From positions 1 to 40,525 of IMG/VR virus record IMGVR_UViG_3300024520_000183: DNA of 40,525 nucleotides. The stretch is one strand, 5' to 3'. Position 1 is the first letter of the stretch; each line of letters begins with the position of its first letter. The notes beneath the pieces are model-generated. The model did not search any database. It was given only the letters and a program-made list of their open reading frames with translations, and had not been told where the DNA came from. This DNA is from a virus. Below are positions 16,201 to 24,936 of the stretch, in pieces. Both the position numbers and the translations under genes were made by a program.

Positions 16201-18865
16201 CGTCAGCGATGCCCGTAGCTTTGTCAAATAACTCCTGCCCATCACTATACTCAAGTAATACAGAATTAAGGACATCCTCCTGTGATTGCTTATGAGGAGT
16301 ATTTGTTGCAGATAGTCCCATCCTGCGGCGAACATCATTCATGACGCGGGATTTTAAAGAAAGCGGCTTTTTGCTAGTGCTAGAAATAAGAGGCTTCTGG
16401 TCATTACTCTGGCTCACAGGTCGATCAACCTTAGTTGAGATGTTATTACCCTTGTCGTCATCAGCCACCGTTACTTTAGAGCCAACCGGAGCATCAATGC
16501 CCGTCTCGACTTCAACCTTTTTCTTCTCTTGCGCTAATTCAGACCAATGCTTCTTTGACTCCTGAGCTTCCTCTTTCGTATTAGTCATCTGGCGAGACTC
16601 ACCATCTTCGCCCACAGTTTCCTGAACGGGAGATTCCGTGGCATCTAATTTATCCACCGACTCAACCTCAATGTCCTCAATAACTGTATCCTTCTTTGGT
16701 TCAGATGGATTATCTGATACGAATTGCTTGGAAATTTGCTCAGCAGTATTATGGTCAGGGGCTTCAATGACGTGACCATCAGGAGAAGTGACATTATAAT
16801 ATTCTCTGCCCGTGTTCCCATCAACCATGCGCTGAATAGTAGGCTTCTCAGGGTCAGCCTGATCTGCGTCAAACTGATCGTTCTCAGTGATCATGGCCTC
16901 CTTCGCGCTCTCTACTATTTCTTCCTTTCGGAATGCGTATGCCTCGCGATAGAGGCGAACCTTATCCTTCGGGCTGCTTGCCGCAAGTATGGCTTTTCTG
17001 TATTTTTCAGGAATCCCCACAAGTTCCAGGTTAGATTCGTTGCTGATATATTCAGCGGCAATCGCCAAATCGAATCTAGTTTTATTAGCTACGCCGATAA
17101 CGGTCATTGGTAACGTGGCCCACGCAACATCTCTGCGCTCTTCAGCCCATCTGCCCCACGTTCCTTTCGGCACATCTGGAAACTCATCTTCCATCGCTGA
17201 AGCAATTTCCTGTAACACTATTGGCATAGCATCCTGCGCAGCTTCCTGTAAATTGGTTTCGGCTGTATTTATAACAGCGTTAATAGCAACGCGCTTAGCT
17301 CCGGTCTTTAGCGCAGCTAATGGAGCACTCTTAATTCTGTTCAGCAGACCGCCAATAAATGGAGTGTCACCGATAAGTAATCGCGCAGTAAGCATCTCTA
17401 TCGGAGCTTCAAAGGCCGCAGAAATTAGCCCTCCCGCATAAGCGTCCTCCCTTGACATCCCACGACCAACCATTTCTTGCATACGCATATTCGCCGTTGA
17501 TGTATATAGCATACCAAAACCAGCCACAGGAACCAACCCTTGCAATGTATAGGCTGCGTTATTTAGGAATGGGTATAAAATCTTGTCAGTAAGTATCCAA
17601 TCACCCTTAACTGGGTCTACGCGAGTCTCTGATAATGCAGTCAACTTGTTAGCTACTTCTGTGCGATGCAACACCTTTCCTGCCTGGGCTTGCATAGATT
17701 CAACCTCATCCTCTGTCAATAGTCGCGTCCGGGGGTTCATTGCCAATTGCTTTTGAGCTTCCTCCTCTGATAGTCCTTCACGCGACATCTGTGTAGGGAT
17801 CGAGAGGTTTATCATCGCATCAATGCGCTCCTCTTCGGAATCGAACTTCTTTAAATCAAATTCCTCTCTTACTAAGATTCGCTTTCCTTGGGAAACAGGA
17901 AGAAATGAACCTGCCTCAAAAAATCCGCCCCAATTTGAAACAACACCCTTGAATCCTCTTGAAATAGATTCCCATGACTTTTGAACGCCTCCAGTCACCC
18001 CCTCCTTCTCGCTCCCCTGATCCCTTGCGTCTGCTAGAGCCTGAACGATGTAATATAAGCCCTCCGTATCCTCAACGTCGATATTATCGAATATCTCCAT
18101 TATTTCCTCTTCGGTGGCATCACTTGACATACCATCTACGCCTTCCTTTGCTCCTAGATAATCAAATATCTTCTGACCGCTTTCACGGTGCTTTCCGAAC
18201 TGCTCTGTGGCATGTTTAAATGATGCCTTATAGGCTTGGTGGTAAATATCGTTTGTGCGCCCGCTGTAGCCGTCCTGCTCCATTAGTTCGGTAACTGCCC
18301 CATGATAACCCATCGACTCGTTTAGACCCAATGCTACGGCCTTATACGCCGAATCTGATGACACCTTAACGAACTCACGATCCCTTTTGCGCTTAGGCAT
18401 TAACTCAGTCTGAACTTTCTGGTAAAACTCTACGTCGGACAGATCTTTGAACTCTTCGCCCCATGTTGCCGCTGCATATGCAGGTTTAAGTCCCTCGTAA
18501 TTCTTGCTTGCCCTATTTAGGTCAATCTTTAAGTCATTCGATAATAGCTTAGTAATAGCCATTTTCGCGCTATCACCCTGCCTGTCTGGAGACTGAGATA
18601 ATGCAGTCTGCCATTTCTTTTGATTCTCCGGCTCAAGATTATTGCCAACTGCGTTAATGTCCTCAAACATAGACTCAGTGTCGATAGTGTTTCTCATCAT
18701 CTCACCTTTGCCTGGAGAGAACATTGGCTCACCTAATGACTGCTTATGAGTCCTGTATCGAGTCAAAGCACCTCGAACATTATTGCGAGTATCTTCGTCC
18801 TCGATCCTACTGAAATTATTATAAAGGGCTTTAGCCTTCTTATCTGTAAGCATTTGGTTTAACAT
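13268..18865 (-). CDS. Giant internal virion / polyvalent protein with LPD38-like C-terminus
   Basis: The 1865 residues hold a helical N-terminal third with a hydrophobic patch near 425-510 (TLQGLVPVAGFGMLY, GGLISAAFEAPIEMLTARLL), a disordered acidic stretch near 650-850, and long charged coiled coils near 950-1450. The C-terminal region from about 1460 has DMSFLMRQGLILG, RAGLFMGGLE and KASERNMVIGLNMLR, as in the LPD38 domain of phage polyvalent proteins. Its place and size match T7 gp16, the ejected channel protein, but I see no transglycosylase domain. It probably enters the host with the DNA. Confidence 0.75.
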   Translation of the reverse strand: MLNQMLTDKKAKALYNNFSRIEDEDTRNNVRGALTRYRTHKQSLGEPMFSPGKGEMMRNTIDTESMFEDINAVGNNLEPENQKKWQTALSQSPDRQGDSAKMAITKLLSNDLKIDLNRASKNYEGLKPAYAAATWGEEFKDLSDVEFYQKVQTELMPKRKRDREFVKVSSDSAYKAVALGLNESMGYHGAVTELMEQDGYSGRTNDIYHQAYKASFKHATEQFGKHRESGQKIFDYLGAKEGVDGMSSDATEEEIMEIFDNIDVEDTEGLYYIVQALADARDQGSEKEGVTGGVQKSWESISRGFKGVVSNWGGFFEAGSFLPVSQGKRILVREEFDLKKFDSEEERIDAMINLSIPTQMSREGLSEEEAQKQLAMNPRTRLLTEDEVESMQAQAGKVLHRTEVANKLTALSETRVDPVKGDWILTDKILYPFLNNAAYTLQGLVPVAGFGMLYTSTANMRMQEMVGRGMSREDAYAGGLISAAFEAPIEMLTARLLIGDTPFIGGLLNRIKSAPLAALKTGAKRVAINAVINTAETNLQEAAQDAMPIVLQEIASAMEDEFPDVPKGTWGRWAEERRDVAWATLPMTVIGVANKTRFDLAIAAEYISNESNLELVGIPEKYRKAILAASSPKDKVRLYREAYAFRKEEIVESAKEAMITENDQFDADQADPEKPTIQRMVDGNTGREYYNVTSPDGHVIEAPDHNTAEQISKQFVSDNPSEPKKDTVIEDIEVESVDKLDATESPVQETVGEDGESRQMTNTKEEAQESKKHWSELAQEKKKVEVETGIDAPVGSKVTVADDDKGNNISTKVDRPVSQSNDQKPLISSTSKKPLSLKSRVMNDVRRRMGLSATNTPHKQSQEDVLNSVLLEYSDGQELFDKATGIADAVNDGRPVNHDLTEAEVILLIEISKVEDAILQHQKDAGNTMDEAQTKKADIAIAGLIERLDTLSLASRGLGTQAGRALSIRRSFFDSDTYKLANMLDVAKFNAQRELTNEERLEIAAWSREAQVARERIEQLEQEAEAANAEALLVAARETLTLASKRAKKAKQTSKAIFDKRKRIKDRIKELGVRVNDITGAIGLSLEMGYLVAELASTYVSEGSTTLDDVIDKVKGDIPDIKDQDVLNALGGRNPKALKKVRKEAEERIANMKQLASLQAEINSALKNTFTMKGKGSVKHATKQGKEIQKLKEKLIELKAGFLKTIKDDRQLSHVIKELAAVEDALDAGVRRIKKGVRSQVRESVKKAKDLLANARDLQAADARITDLEAIELELASEIAPFSKKRKISPELEAKRNKIKDIQRELSTRKALRDQINRMLTDLAQNGESNHFNGVAFFESDEIKTLKETLKVLKEGKKSDDQLDKLLDGIEDLKKNGLKPKFPKPEKGVDVQMAMEAFNDLQATLRTEESIVDLENQIRSKKYKIMPPKERFAAVSDDLMAARIKHRELTRIIAQNIRDKRQKTKTEKAIAVLLASRTLLATGDMSFLMRQGLILGSSRVVKFNGWGVPTKGAAIKAFDRAFVAFFSQNKADQIDIAMREDAAVQLERDRAGLFMGGLETSLSAREEDFMSSAFDFLPSWLNIIKASERNMVIGLNMLRTSAFDEFVKANPSATMEEKKAYAHYVNIASGRGQMKLAGAWAENVSAFFFAPRFATSRIELTGMLFSQSFKLGNDLATGKKDIVNRAIMRDFITTVSMGMSFMAIAKANGADVGLDPDDSDFGKIIMGDTHIDLWGGMIQPVRIAVNVLYSGAQTLGIADKRKSGGSSVKDLGNFVMYKTSPALQLPWTLATGKNVIGQDVEWHDAIVRGVTPLPVQEFAAVAANTGSAVKGVLAVGGAGSGIGVQEHTKRDETLFEEFQRIVKNL

Positions 18866-18867
18866 TT

Positions 18868-20475
18868 TTACTGAAACTCTCCTATTACCTTATTCCACTC
18901 CTCATCAGATATGCCGTCTGGATTAACATCATTACCCAAATCGCTCCCGCCAAATGCTGAAAGGTAGTCACCTGTCCTATATCTCGTTGTGATTACGTTA
19001 AATTGGTCACTTAACTCCCGCTGGCTCGCTCCCTTGTTCTCAGGTTTACTATACCATTCCTCTATCTCATACATCACCTCATTGCGCTGTTTGGCTGCGT
19101 TTTGGTAAGCCTCAGATGCTTTATCGAAACCCTTACCGTATCCCAATGCTGAGTCGGGGGTCATTAATTCACGCTCCCTGTCCACCGTCACATCTCTAGT
19201 CCAATCTACGCCAAACTTACCTACTATTTTTCCGAGCATCCCCTTTTCGGTTCCGACGACTCTAGTTTCTGGATCATAATCATATAAATCCCCAAACCTG
19301 CCATTAAGAAGCATCTCCTCGGCCTGCTTGCTCACAGTACTGAGTTTTGCGTTCTGTGTTTTTATCGCCCCACTCTCTCGGCTTTTCTCAAACCTCTTCT
19401 GCGCCTTGTCGGCTTCCTCTTTTCCTTTTGTCCCCATGTTTGGGTAACTTAGAATATGGTCTAACTTGAGTTTGTCTATCTTCTCCTCCAACTCAGGATC
19501 ATCCAGGTCTAGTGAGTCCCACTTGTTTTTTACTCTAAACACGGCCTCATGGTCGATAGCACTCGAACGTTTCCCTATCCTAGCCTGTAACGCGTCAGTC
19601 ATGACAGCTTCAGGAATATTGAGCTCATGGTAATCAGAGACAGACATAATATCCTCAATCGCACTCTCTCTCTCTGCATCTGTAGCGTTCTCGTTCACCT
19701 GGATCGCCTTAACCTTCTCTGATGTTATTGCGTTTAACTCGTTTTGCTTTGCTCTCGCATTAGAATTAAGTGAGTCAATCTGCTTGGGAGTTAAATCGGA
19801 AATCCTCGGGTCATCCTTGTCCCCCAGTATCCTCATTGCCTCAACGGGATCTCCATTCGTCACATTGACAATGTTTTGATACTTTGCCTCGCGTGTCTTT
19901 TCTATCGTAATACTAGCAACATCTGATTCAAATATGACATTATTATCCGCTGCTGCCCGAACCTCTTCAGCAATACTCTCCCAATCACCCGACGCAACTT
20001 GCTGACCTACTATCGTATTGAACGAGTCTGTCTTTTCCTTGGCATCCTGGACATCATACTTAGTTCTCCATTTTGCCCTCTCCTTTTGTATCCTTAGATC
20101 GTTCTCAGCCTTGACTTTTGCTGCTGAAGCTGGAGACATCTTGGAATATTCATCTGCGCCAAAATCCTTGAAAGCTTCATCAAAATTAAGCATCCACTCG
20201 TCTTTATCCTTCGTGTTTGCATTATTTGTAGCTATCTCCTGTGTCGTCATGCCAAACTTGAGACGCATATCAGTGTCAGCCTTCCAATCATCTGACGCTT
20301 GCTTCTTCTTCTCTAACTCGTTGAAATATGCGCCAGCCTGAGTAGCTGTCTGCATAATCTGTTGCCCGACCTGTGTTACGGCTTTACCCGCAGCAGTATT
20401 GTCGCCCATTTGGACGGCAGTTGAAGCTTCTTGCACTTGTGGAAGTGCTTGTCTCGTTACTCGTAATTCACCCAT
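18868..20475 (-). CDS. Internal virion protein (T7 gp15-like by position)
   Basis: This 535-residue, highly charged, mostly helical protein (QTATQAGAYFNELEKKKQAS, then KAENDLRIQKERAKWRTKYD) contains repeated helical pairs and no enzyme motif. It lies between a gp14-like gene and the giant gp16-like gene, in the same order as the T7 ejection proteins. The assignment rests on gene order and helical character, not on a sequence match I can prove. Confidence 0.7.
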   Translation of the reverse strand: MGELRVTRQALPQVQEASTAVQMGDNTAAGKAVTQVGQQIMQTATQAGAYFNELEKKKQASDDWKADTDMRLKFGMTTQEIATNNANTKDKDEWMLNFDEAFKDFGADEYSKMSPASAAKVKAENDLRIQKERAKWRTKYDVQDAKEKTDSFNTIVGQQVASGDWESIAEEVRAAADNNVIFESDVASITIEKTREAKYQNIVNVTNGDPVEAMRILGDKDDPRISDLTPKQIDSLNSNARAKQNELNAITSEKVKAIQVNENATDAERESAIEDIMSVSDYHELNIPEAVMTDALQARIGKRSSAIDHEAVFRVKNKWDSLDLDDPELEEKIDKLKLDHILSYPNMGTKGKEEADKAQKRFEKSRESGAIKTQNAKLSTVSKQAEEMLLNGRFGDLYDYDPETRVVGTEKGMLGKIVGKFGVDWTRDVTVDRERELMTPDSALGYGKGFDKASEAYQNAAKQRNEVMYEIEEWYSKPENKGASQRELSDQFNVITTRYRTGDYLSAFGGSDLGNDVNPDGISDEEWNKVIGEFQ

Positions 20476-20477
20476 AA

Positions 20478-20945
20478 CTATTTAGCACCTGCTCCCATGC
20501 TTGCTATTTTGCCAACAGCGGCAACGCCTGTTCCTACCTGTTGTGTCGTTAATGCTGAAGCCTTATTAGCTCCTTCAAATCTTATTAAACTCGCCTTGGC
20601 TCTAGCCTGAGTCTGTTTAGCTTGTGCCACTCGGTTAGCGTCTAGTATACCCAATTCAAGCTCCCCTGCTGTTTCTGCCATAAGCTCTAACGGGGAACCA
20701 GCGGTTGTTACGCCAGATTTAGCTACTGCCGCCCGTTGCTTTCCTAGAAGTCTACGATTCTGCACCCGATTACGTCTAGCATTCTCAGTGTTCTCTTGCT
20801 CAACGCGAATAGCTTCATTCTCCTGAACTTTGGAGTTGAACTCTGCTGTGGCTTTTACTGCCTTTTTCTGCTGTTCTTGACCGCGTATCGCTATCGCTGC
20901 TCCAGCGGCAACGGCTACGGCTGCTACGATTACTAAAGGAGGCAT
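20478..20945 (-). CDS. Internal virion protein (T7 gp14-like)
   Basis: The 155 residues begin with a hydrophobic Ala/Val helix (LVIVAAVAVAAGAAIAI) followed by a long basic, Gln/Arg-rich helix (NARRNRVQNRRLLGKQRAAV) and SGVTTAGSPLELMAETAGE, typical of gp14-family virion core proteins. In T7 this protein forms the outer-membrane part of the DNA-ejection channel. It overlaps the preceding gene by 13 bases. Confidence 0.8.
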   Translation of the reverse strand: MPPLVIVAAVAVAAGAAIAIRGQEQQKKAVKATAEFNSKVQENEAIRVEQENTENARRNRVQNRRLLGKQRAAVAKSGVTTAGSPLELMAETAGELELGILDANRVAQAKQTQARAKASLIRFEGANKASALTTQQVGTGVAAVGKIASMGAGAK

Positions 20946-21361
20946 GGCATTTCTTGCGGTTGTGGGGTTAAAGGCTTAAACATCTCTGTAACGCTCTGAT
21001 GGTTCACCATAAAGCCGCTACGTTTAGCGACTTTCACCAATGAGGGCTTCTCATAGAATGCCATCATTACACTAAATCCTTCAGATTCAGCAAATATCTG
21101 GAAACATTCTACAATGTCCTGGTGAGCCTGATGTATTTGCTTAGGTGACGCTTCAGGGTTTGATATAAATAGGTTGCACCATGCTACTGATACGGAATAG
21201 TCCATATATAACCAAGCAGCGGCAATATCCTTGTCGCCTTCATGCGAAATGTAACCAGTGGCTTTTAGTAGATGCTCTGGCATAGCAACCATACCATTCT
21301 CTTCCCACCAGTTTTTGACTATAGGGTAATCTGTTCCCTGTTCATAGAGTCTTACGTTCAT
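20933..21361 (-). CDS. GNAT-like protein
   Basis: At 142 residues it has the size and pattern of a GNAT acetyltransferase: N-terminal VRLYEQGTDYPIVKNWWEENG, central strands DIAAAWLYMDYSVSVAWCNLFISNP, a helix HQDIVECFQIFAES and FYEKPSLVKVAKRSGFMV, which matches the strand-helix-GF ending of the fold. A clear acetyl-CoA loop (Gln/Arg-x-x-Gly-x-Gly/Ala) is not evident, so it may be inactive. GNAT-like genes are often found among podovirus virion genes. Confidence 0.65.
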   Translation of the reverse strand: MNVRLYEQGTDYPIVKNWWEENGMVAMPEHLLKATGYISHEGDKDIAAAWLYMDYSVSVAWCNLFISNPEASPKQIHQAHQDIVECFQIFAESEGFSVMMAFYEKPSLVKVAKRSGFMVNHQSVTEMFKPLTPQPQEMPCLL

Positions 21362-23718
21362 CGTCCAGTAACTTCAAATTTGTAAGTGAGTCGTAAGATG
21401 GTCATAGGCAACGGCTGAGTCTGCCTAATAGTTATATCACCTTCACGCGCATGTCTACTTAAAACAGGTATATCTTTAGTTCCTGTGAATAATGGTGGAG
21501 ATGAGTCCATCGCATCCCCTGTATCCCTGAATGGAAACTTAAAGAACTCTACGCTATCAGTATTCCCCTCGTAGTTAGTTGCCCACTCGATCCCTAAGCT
21601 ATTGTGGAATGATACAACAATCTCCCTAAGCTTCTTAGTGGTATCAATGCTTGAGCCAATGCGAGCATCAGCTTCTAGCTTCATAGGGGTTATTACCGAA
21701 TTATACCCTAGTCCTAGATGAATCTTTTCCCCTGTAAGGGAGTCAGGTAAAGTAGCTATGCCTGATGCGTCTGTAGTGACATCCCCCAAATAGTCTCCAT
21801 CGGCTAAAATCTGAACTGTAGTGTTAGGCAGGTGAGCCGCAGTTACCGTAGCTGTAGCCACACCGTCATAAGTTATTCCAGCGTCCACATAAAAGCTCTC
21901 TTCCTTATCGCTGAGTTGGCTATTCACTGCCGATGCCGTAGAAAATCCATATACAACCGATGTGTTAAACTGCTCCACGAAGCGAACCGTGTTGCCATCT
22001 ATCGTCCGTTTTACAGTGACCCAAATTTGGTCATTCAGTCCACCATATATAGTCGCCACTGATTCGATGATGCCATCTGTTTCATGCTTAAACCACCCAA
22101 TGACATCCTGATCTCGCTCATAGGTCATACCTACTAGCTTACCTTCGCCTGTTACTGCCCAAAAGATGCTATTAGGTTGCTGCGTGAAGTCAGCCTGTAT
22201 AATGCCGCCGTCTGTGACGTGCTCAGCAAAGAGCGTCATGTCAGGTGATACATACTTAGCAGTAACGCTTGTCTCGCTCTCTACGAGCTCTCTGACCTTC
22301 CTGCCGTTGCGCTGGACATATAGAACAGTGTCGCTAACCATGAAGCCCTGAATGAACTCAGAACCATTAGCAGATTGACGGAATACAGCCACATTTGACG
22401 GAGTTAATGCCTTTTCAGCATCTCCACCCATAGTCCACTCAGCCCCAATGGTTCCTATAAGCAATTTAGTCTGCCCAGACATCCATTGGATGCTATTCTG
22501 CTCAGAAGCAGCTAATGTATAACTAAAGGAGTCATCATCATCTGTTCCTGTTGTGAAATTCTCGAAATCATCAATCTGTGAGCCCCATACCGTTTGCGGC
22601 CTCTTATTAGTGCCGCCATACACTATGCGCTGCTCGAATATGGCTACAGCCCTCGGATAGCCCTGCTCTGCGCTCCATGCGCCTTCATTCCAGTTATCAG
22701 TAGCATCTGTGCTCTCTAGCGACTCAATGACAGTCATATTGACTGATGTAGCACTATTGAACCCCGTAATTTGAACTACACCACTTCTGGATGTATTTAG
22801 CACCTCTAAGTATGCTTGCGGGGCTGTTACTGACGCTGGCGGCAATCCAACTGCAACAAAGTCTATCCTAAAGGTAGATTCTGTTGGTTGATCGTCCTCA
22901 ACATCAACGTTCCTATCACCATCGTTAGATGAAAATGAGCGAACGTCCTCAAATAAGCCTGTAGAAGTATTTAACTCCTGAACCTTCACATTACCACTCC
23001 AACGTCCTGTTGTTCTAAAGTTCCATGTATCCACTACAGTAAGGTCTGCTGAAGTGCCTGTAGATGTTAGCCCAATACTTTCCTCTACAGCTTCTCTCGG
23101 CTGACTAATCTGCCAATAGCTTCCAACATGATCTGCTGTGAATATACCAGAAGAGGCCGTCAATGTGCCTGAGCCTGTAGTAACGCTTGGTGTTATTGTT
23201 GTGCTAGTAATGTTTACATCCAAGAAAGGAGGCTTATCAAATACCACTTCCTCTATAGTGAACGTATTAGCACCTGTTCTACTAAGCTTCTGTACAGGAT
23301 GGTTCGGATGAGTCATGTACATGATGTCATTCACCTGAACAAACTGCACTTCAAATAGGTCTGCCTCTAGCCAAGGTGGTGTCCCAGATGTTAGAACATC
23401 ATCTACAGTCGTATTGATTACAGGGGCTCCATTGCTGAAGAACCTCATATAACCCTCACCAATCTCTATGACATAGCTAGTGGTGGTAGAAAAATCATAC
23501 CCAATAAGGCGAGACTTAGCATTTGCCTTTGTATTGGCGATATACTTCATGCCGCCCCTGCGCTCTAAGCCGCCATAAGGCAAAATGGTGCAATTAGTAA
23601 TCTCGCGGCAAGCACTATCATACTTTGCGCTGTCTACGCGAGCATCCAAGAAAGGCGACCATTCGCCCGCATTGAATGCTGTTACGCTCTTATGTGAGGT
23701 TCCCTTTGGTTCAGGCAT
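21358..23718 (-). CDS. Tail tubular protein B / nozzle protein
   Basis: The 786 residues start with KSVTAFNAGEWSPFLDARVD and CREITNCTILPYGGLERRGG, a signature of podovirus nozzle proteins, then ARFL-type strands, AVAIFEQRIVYGGT and TVWGSQIDDFENFT in the propeller region, and a beta-rich C-terminus. It forms the distal tube of the short tail, below the gp11-like ring. Its length matches T7 gp12 (794 aa). It overlaps the GNAT gene by an ATGA. Confidence 0.85.
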   Translation of the reverse strand: MPEPKGTSHKSVTAFNAGEWSPFLDARVDSAKYDSACREITNCTILPYGGLERRGGMKYIANTKANAKSRLIGYDFSTTTSYVIEIGEGYMRFFSNGAPVINTTVDDVLTSGTPPWLEADLFEVQFVQVNDIMYMTHPNHPVQKLSRTGANTFTIEEVVFDKPPFLDVNITSTTITPSVTTGSGTLTASSGIFTADHVGSYWQISQPREAVEESIGLTSTGTSADLTVVDTWNFRTTGRWSGNVKVQELNTSTGLFEDVRSFSSNDGDRNVDVEDDQPTESTFRIDFVAVGLPPASVTAPQAYLEVLNTSRSGVVQITGFNSATSVNMTVIESLESTDATDNWNEGAWSAEQGYPRAVAIFEQRIVYGGTNKRPQTVWGSQIDDFENFTTGTDDDDSFSYTLAASEQNSIQWMSGQTKLLIGTIGAEWTMGGDAEKALTPSNVAVFRQSANGSEFIQGFMVSDTVLYVQRNGRKVRELVESETSVTAKYVSPDMTLFAEHVTDGGIIQADFTQQPNSIFWAVTGEGKLVGMTYERDQDVIGWFKHETDGIIESVATIYGGLNDQIWVTVKRTIDGNTVRFVEQFNTSVVYGFSTASAVNSQLSDKEESFYVDAGITYDGVATATVTAAHLPNTTVQILADGDYLGDVTTDASGIATLPDSLTGEKIHLGLGYNSVITPMKLEADARIGSSIDTTKKLREIVVSFHNSLGIEWATNYEGNTDSVEFFKFPFRDTGDAMDSSPPLFTGTKDIPVLSRHAREGDITIRQTQPLPMTILRLTYKFEVTGR

Positions 23719-23722
23719 AAGG

Positions 23723-24361
23723 CTATAGGTCGTCTATTCCACCCTGGAACGTTCCAGTGACGCGAGCATTTAGCCATCTTGACTGCTCTCTAGGATCAAA
23801 TGGCTGCTTATTGCGCTCATTGCCATCAACCTTGCGAGCTCTAGGTAATACAACCTGAATGTATTTATTATATAGACCTTGAGACTTAACTTCGTCCTGT
23901 CTGATCTGGGTAGCGATCTTGCTTCCCAATAAAACTGCGAATGCCTCTACGAATAGAGCATCGTATGTTGTTGTGTCCTCAACCTCAGCGATATACTGAA
24001 TCTTAGCAACATCTGCGTCTGAGAGAAGAACCAACCCCACACCGTCCAAATTTTCAATTTCATAAGTGTCTGTCCGTTGCTGGATGTCATGCCCATTAAG
24101 GCGAAGTAGTCTGATGAAGTCTGATGGTAACTTAAATTGTCTAGCATACCCGAATACAGGGGCTAGTGTCAGTAAAGCAGCTTCTACGCGCCGCTTTAAG
24201 CAGTTCCATTCGTGATCTCTAGCGATCTCGCGGAATGTTATATCATAGACAGAATTTACTATTCTAGCAGTAGCGTTATCCTTGTCGTTCACGTTCATTA
24301 TGGTGGGTTCACCAATATACGCGAGTGCCTGATTTGCTATATCTGTCTTACTTACTGCCAT
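23723..24361 (-). CDS. Tail tubular protein A (gp11-like adaptor)
   Basis: In 212 residues it has the gp11 family opening SKTDIANQALAYIGEPTIMN, the helix YDITFREIARDHEWNCLKRR and FKLPSDFIRLLRLNG. It forms the ring between portal and nozzle and carries the fibre anchor. It is the first gene after the GC-rich hairpin at 24393-24424. Confidence 0.9.
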   Translation of the reverse strand: MAVSKTDIANQALAYIGEPTIMNVNDKDNATARIVNSVYDITFREIARDHEWNCLKRRVEAALLTLAPVFGYARQFKLPSDFIRLLRLNGHDIQQRTDTYEIENLDGVGLVLLSDADVAKIQYIAEVEDTTTYDALFVEAFAVLLGSKIATQIRQDEVKSQGLYNKYIQVVLPRARKVDGNERNKQPFDPREQSRWLNARVTGTFQGGIDDL

Positions 24362-24392
24362 ATCCTTTAATGTGTCTCCCCTCTAAAGGAAA

Positions 24393-24424
24393 GCTGCGGG
24401 GGGAAGGAGAGAGCCCCCCGCAGC
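24393..24424 (-). terminator. Strong hairpin between the capsid and tail genes
   Basis: An 11-bp perfect stem (24393-24403 with 24414-24424, GCTGCGGGGGG against its complement) and a 10-base loop. On the - strand it is followed by TTTCCTTT, a broken T-run, so it may terminate only partly. It lies between the decoration-type gene and tail tube A, where T7 has its T-phi terminator behind gene 10. Confidence 0.75.
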
Positions 24425-24445
24425 GTATCCATAGGGTCGCTAGGA

Positions 24446-24916
24446 CTATGCCTTAGCGAAAGTACCGTAAACGTTGATAACCTTACCTGCTGTTGCAGTT
24501 CCAGTTAGAGCAGCGATAGTAACAGTAACCCAGCCAGCAGGAGTAGCGTTTGCTGTAACAGGAGTTGTTACGGCAGCACCAGCAGTAGTAGCTGATAACG
24601 CGCTAACACCCGCATTTGCTGCATTAACATTTTCCGCAGATGCGATGAATGCGTCTGGGTCTAAATCCGTTCCGACCTTAATTGTGCAAGTAGTTGCACC
24701 TACACCATCACTAGAAGCAACGAAGCTAGAAGCGATAGGCGTATAGCCTTCTGGGATTTGAATCATGTTAATAACATCAGCAGCAGCCAATGTAGCGGTT
24801 GTTACGTGTGATGCTTGAGCATAAACAACGTTCGCATACGAAGTTCCACCATTAAGGAGGTTCTTTGCTGTTGGGTCGTTTTGTTTAGCACCTTCAGTTG
24901 AATATAGAGTAGCCAT
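24446..24916 (-). CDS. Probable capsid decoration / head protein, 156 aa
   Basis: Rich in Ala, Thr and Val with few charges (TAGAAVTTPVTANATPAGWV), beta-rich, and placed directly after the major capsid gene. It begins ATLYSTEGAKQNDPTAKNLL. Size and position fit a head-decoration or stabilising protein. It is followed by the hairpin at 24393-24424, so it would be made at high level with the capsid protein. No family recognised. Confidence 0.6.
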   Translation of the reverse strand: MATLYSTEGAKQNDPTAKNLLNGGTSYANVVYAQASHVTTATLAAADVINMIQIPEGYTPIASSFVASSDGVGATTCTIKVGTDLDPDAFIASAENVNAANAGVSALSATTAGAAVTTPVTANATPAGWVTVTIAALTGTATAGKVINVYGTFAKA

Positions 24917-24936
24917 ATTATTTACCTTTCAGTTGA

